Source: Pseudobutyrivibrio sp.
GTDB taxonomy: Bacteria > Bacillota > Clostridia > Lachnospirales > Lachnospiraceae
Assembly (NCBI GenBank): GCA_024697025.1
Contig: JAILGH010000039.1
Span: 1-34,932 of the forward strand
Reading direction: 5' to 3'
DNA: 34,932 nt
This document shows, piece after piece, positions 33,708 to 34,932 of the stretch. A program made the translations under genes and the position numbers. The notes under the pieces are model-generated. The model had not been told where the DNA came from and searched no databases. It saw nothing but the letters and a program-made list of their open reading frames with translations. Each line of letters starts with the position of its first letter. Position 1 is the stretch's first letter.

Positions 33708-34932
33708 TTACTGAAGTATTGAAAGAACACCCTGTGTAGCCTGGTTTGCCTGAGCGAGCATTGATTGGCCTGCCTGCATAAGAATATTATTCTTACTGTA
33801 TGTAACCATCTCGTCAGCCATATCTGTATCACGGATACGTGATTCAGCAGCGTCTGTGTTCTCTACTACGTTATCAAGATTTGCAATTGAATGCTCTAAT
33901 CTGTTTTGGATAGCACCAAGGCCTGATCTTTGAGCTGATACTTTAGCTAAAGCATCTGCTATAGAATCAATAGCGTAAGTAGCTGCTTTACCTGTTGCAT
34001 CACTTACATTAAGACCTTTAATTCCAAGAGCTGCGGCTGTCATTGATTCAATAGATACGCCAATCTTGTTTGTCATATCTGCATCTGAACCAACATGTAA
34101 ATTGAATGTAAGTTCATTCTGTACTGTAACCGTATGCTTTGTAAATGTGAATTTAGCCTTATCTGTAGATGAAGTCAAGTCATTATCTAATGTGCCGTCT
34201 TTGGTGATATCACCTGATGCAATTGGCTGGTCTGCACCGATTGATGATGCAGCTGCAAGCTCTGTTGCAATCATATTATAGGCCTGTGTAGCATTGATAA
34301 GTGTTGCCCTCTTTTCGTCTACATAAGCTCCTGTTGCAGGAGGAGTAGATGAGAAGATTGTAACTGACTTACCATTATAACTTACTGTTGACCCAGCACT
34401 TGCAAATTTTGCAAGTCCCTCAAATGTAATCTTAGCCTGCTGAACATCTTCTGTTTGTGATAGAGTATAAGATTTACCATCAACTGTGATAACTGCTCCA
34501 TCACCCGGATCGTCTGTAATACCAAGAACTGTCTTAGCATCAGTAAGATCCTTTGCACCTATTGTATAAGTTGTACCACCAATAGTGTAAGTGTCACCAA
34601 CAACAAGTGTTTTCATAGTGAATGTTGCCTTCTGAGTATTCTGAGTCAATGTGCCATAAAGGCCTGCATCATGCGCAGATACTACGCTTTCCTTGGTGCC
34701 GTAAGCCCCCTTGAGAAGATATGTCTCATTGAATTTTGTTGTCTCAGCGACACGATCAATCTCAGTTGTAAGCTGATTAATCTCATCCTGGATAGATGAG
34801 CGGTCACTTTCTGAGTTTGTACCGTTTGCTGCCTGAACTGAAAGTTCGTTCATTCTCTGAAGCATTGAGTGCACTTCTGTAAGAGCGCCCTCGGCTGTCT
34901 GTACTGCTGAGATACCATCTGAAGCATTTGTT
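33708..34932 (-). CDS. fliC: Flagellin, N-terminus outside window
   Basis: Flagellin is the filament protein, exported by the flagellar type III system. The frame is open through the right edge; the first residues in the window are TNASDGISAVQTAEGALTEV, so about 55 N-terminal residues are missing. The D1-N helix VHSMLQRMNELSVQAANGT is followed by a variable central region (roughly 75-300 of the visible part) rich in Thr, Ser, Gly and Asp. The D1-C/D0-C segments contain SGLGAIQNRLEHSIANL and end NQATQGVLSILQ, the conserved export and polymerisation end. A UUCG terminator follows. Promoter and start are beyond the window. Confidence 0.97.
   Translation of the reverse strand, partial: TNASDGISAVQTAEGALTEVHSMLQRMNELSVQAANGTNSESDRSSIQDEINQLTTEIDRVAETTKFNETYLLKGAYGTKESVVSAHDAGLYGTLTQNTQKATFTMKTLVVGDTYTIGGTTYTIGAKDLTDAKTVLGITDDPGDGAVITVDGKSYTLSQTEDVQQAKITFEGLAKFASAGSTVSYNGKSVTIFSSTPPATGAYVDEKRATLINATQAYNMIATELAAASSIGADQPIASGDITKDGTLDNDLTSSTDKAKFTFTKHTVTVQNELTFNLHVGSDADMTNKIGVSIESMTAAALGIKGLNVSDATGKAATYAIDSIADALAKVSAQRSGLGAIQNRLEHSIANLDNVVENTDAAESRIRDTDMADEMVTYSKNNILMQAGQSMLAQANQATQGVLSILQ

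Overview
The window looks like a low-to-mid GC Firmicutes chromosome, most likely a motile Lachnospiraceae (Butyrivibrio, Pseudobutyrivibrio or Roseburia type). This rests on the flagellin sequence, a full-length Rho, the rpmE/DUF1385/prmC/prfA cluster, a DUF4364 regulator, a CBS-containing Mn pyrophosphatase and AGGAGG-type ribosome binding sites. No rRNA, tRNA, CRISPR array, phage or insertion-sequence gene was seen. The genus is inferred from protein character only.

Layout: almost every gene is on the minus strand, so transcription runs from high to low coordinates. 1-6444: prfA (cut by the window edge), prmC, DUF1385, rpmE, DUF4364, malic enzyme, rho. 6570-14740: an EAL-domain membrane protein, CBS/DRTGG pyrophosphatase, a tail-anchored coiled-coil protein, glycyl-tRNA synthetase, a one-TM protein, recO, era. 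14987-18847: an M16C peptidase and an MscS-type channel. 19013-27441: an amino-acid block transcribed leuB > ilvD > ilvB > serC > serA > DUF1015, the last three joined by one-base stop/start overlaps. 27806-31393: a biotin locus with a short birA (plus), an unrecognised 173-aa gene, bioB (minus) and bioY (plus), with a BirA-type operator between bioB and bioY. 31545-34932: a cytidylate-kinase-like protein, trmO, apt and flagellin (its start lies beyond the right edge).

The most interesting content is between the genes. A family of about 85-95 nt imperfect palindromes recurs at least five times in full (2479, 3120, 14768, 18901, 25974), with divergent or partial relatives at 2574, 24229, 26117 and 26293. 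The terminal and internal stems differ in sequence between copies yet stay complementary, while the loop and flanks are conserved. Every copy has the same orientation relative to transcription, and four hairpins end 24-27 nt before a start codon. This fits a mobile or cis-acting structured RNA/DNA element that I cannot match to a named family. A second unusual region is the leader of bioB, where three successive palindromes share the stem AGTATGAC/GTCATACT downstream of the BirA operator.

Functionally, the window joins translation termination (RF1 and its methyltransferase), RNA-level housekeeping (Rho, Era, TrmO, GlyQS), branched-chain amino acid and serine synthesis, biotin uptake and synthesis, and motility or c-di-GMP turnover.
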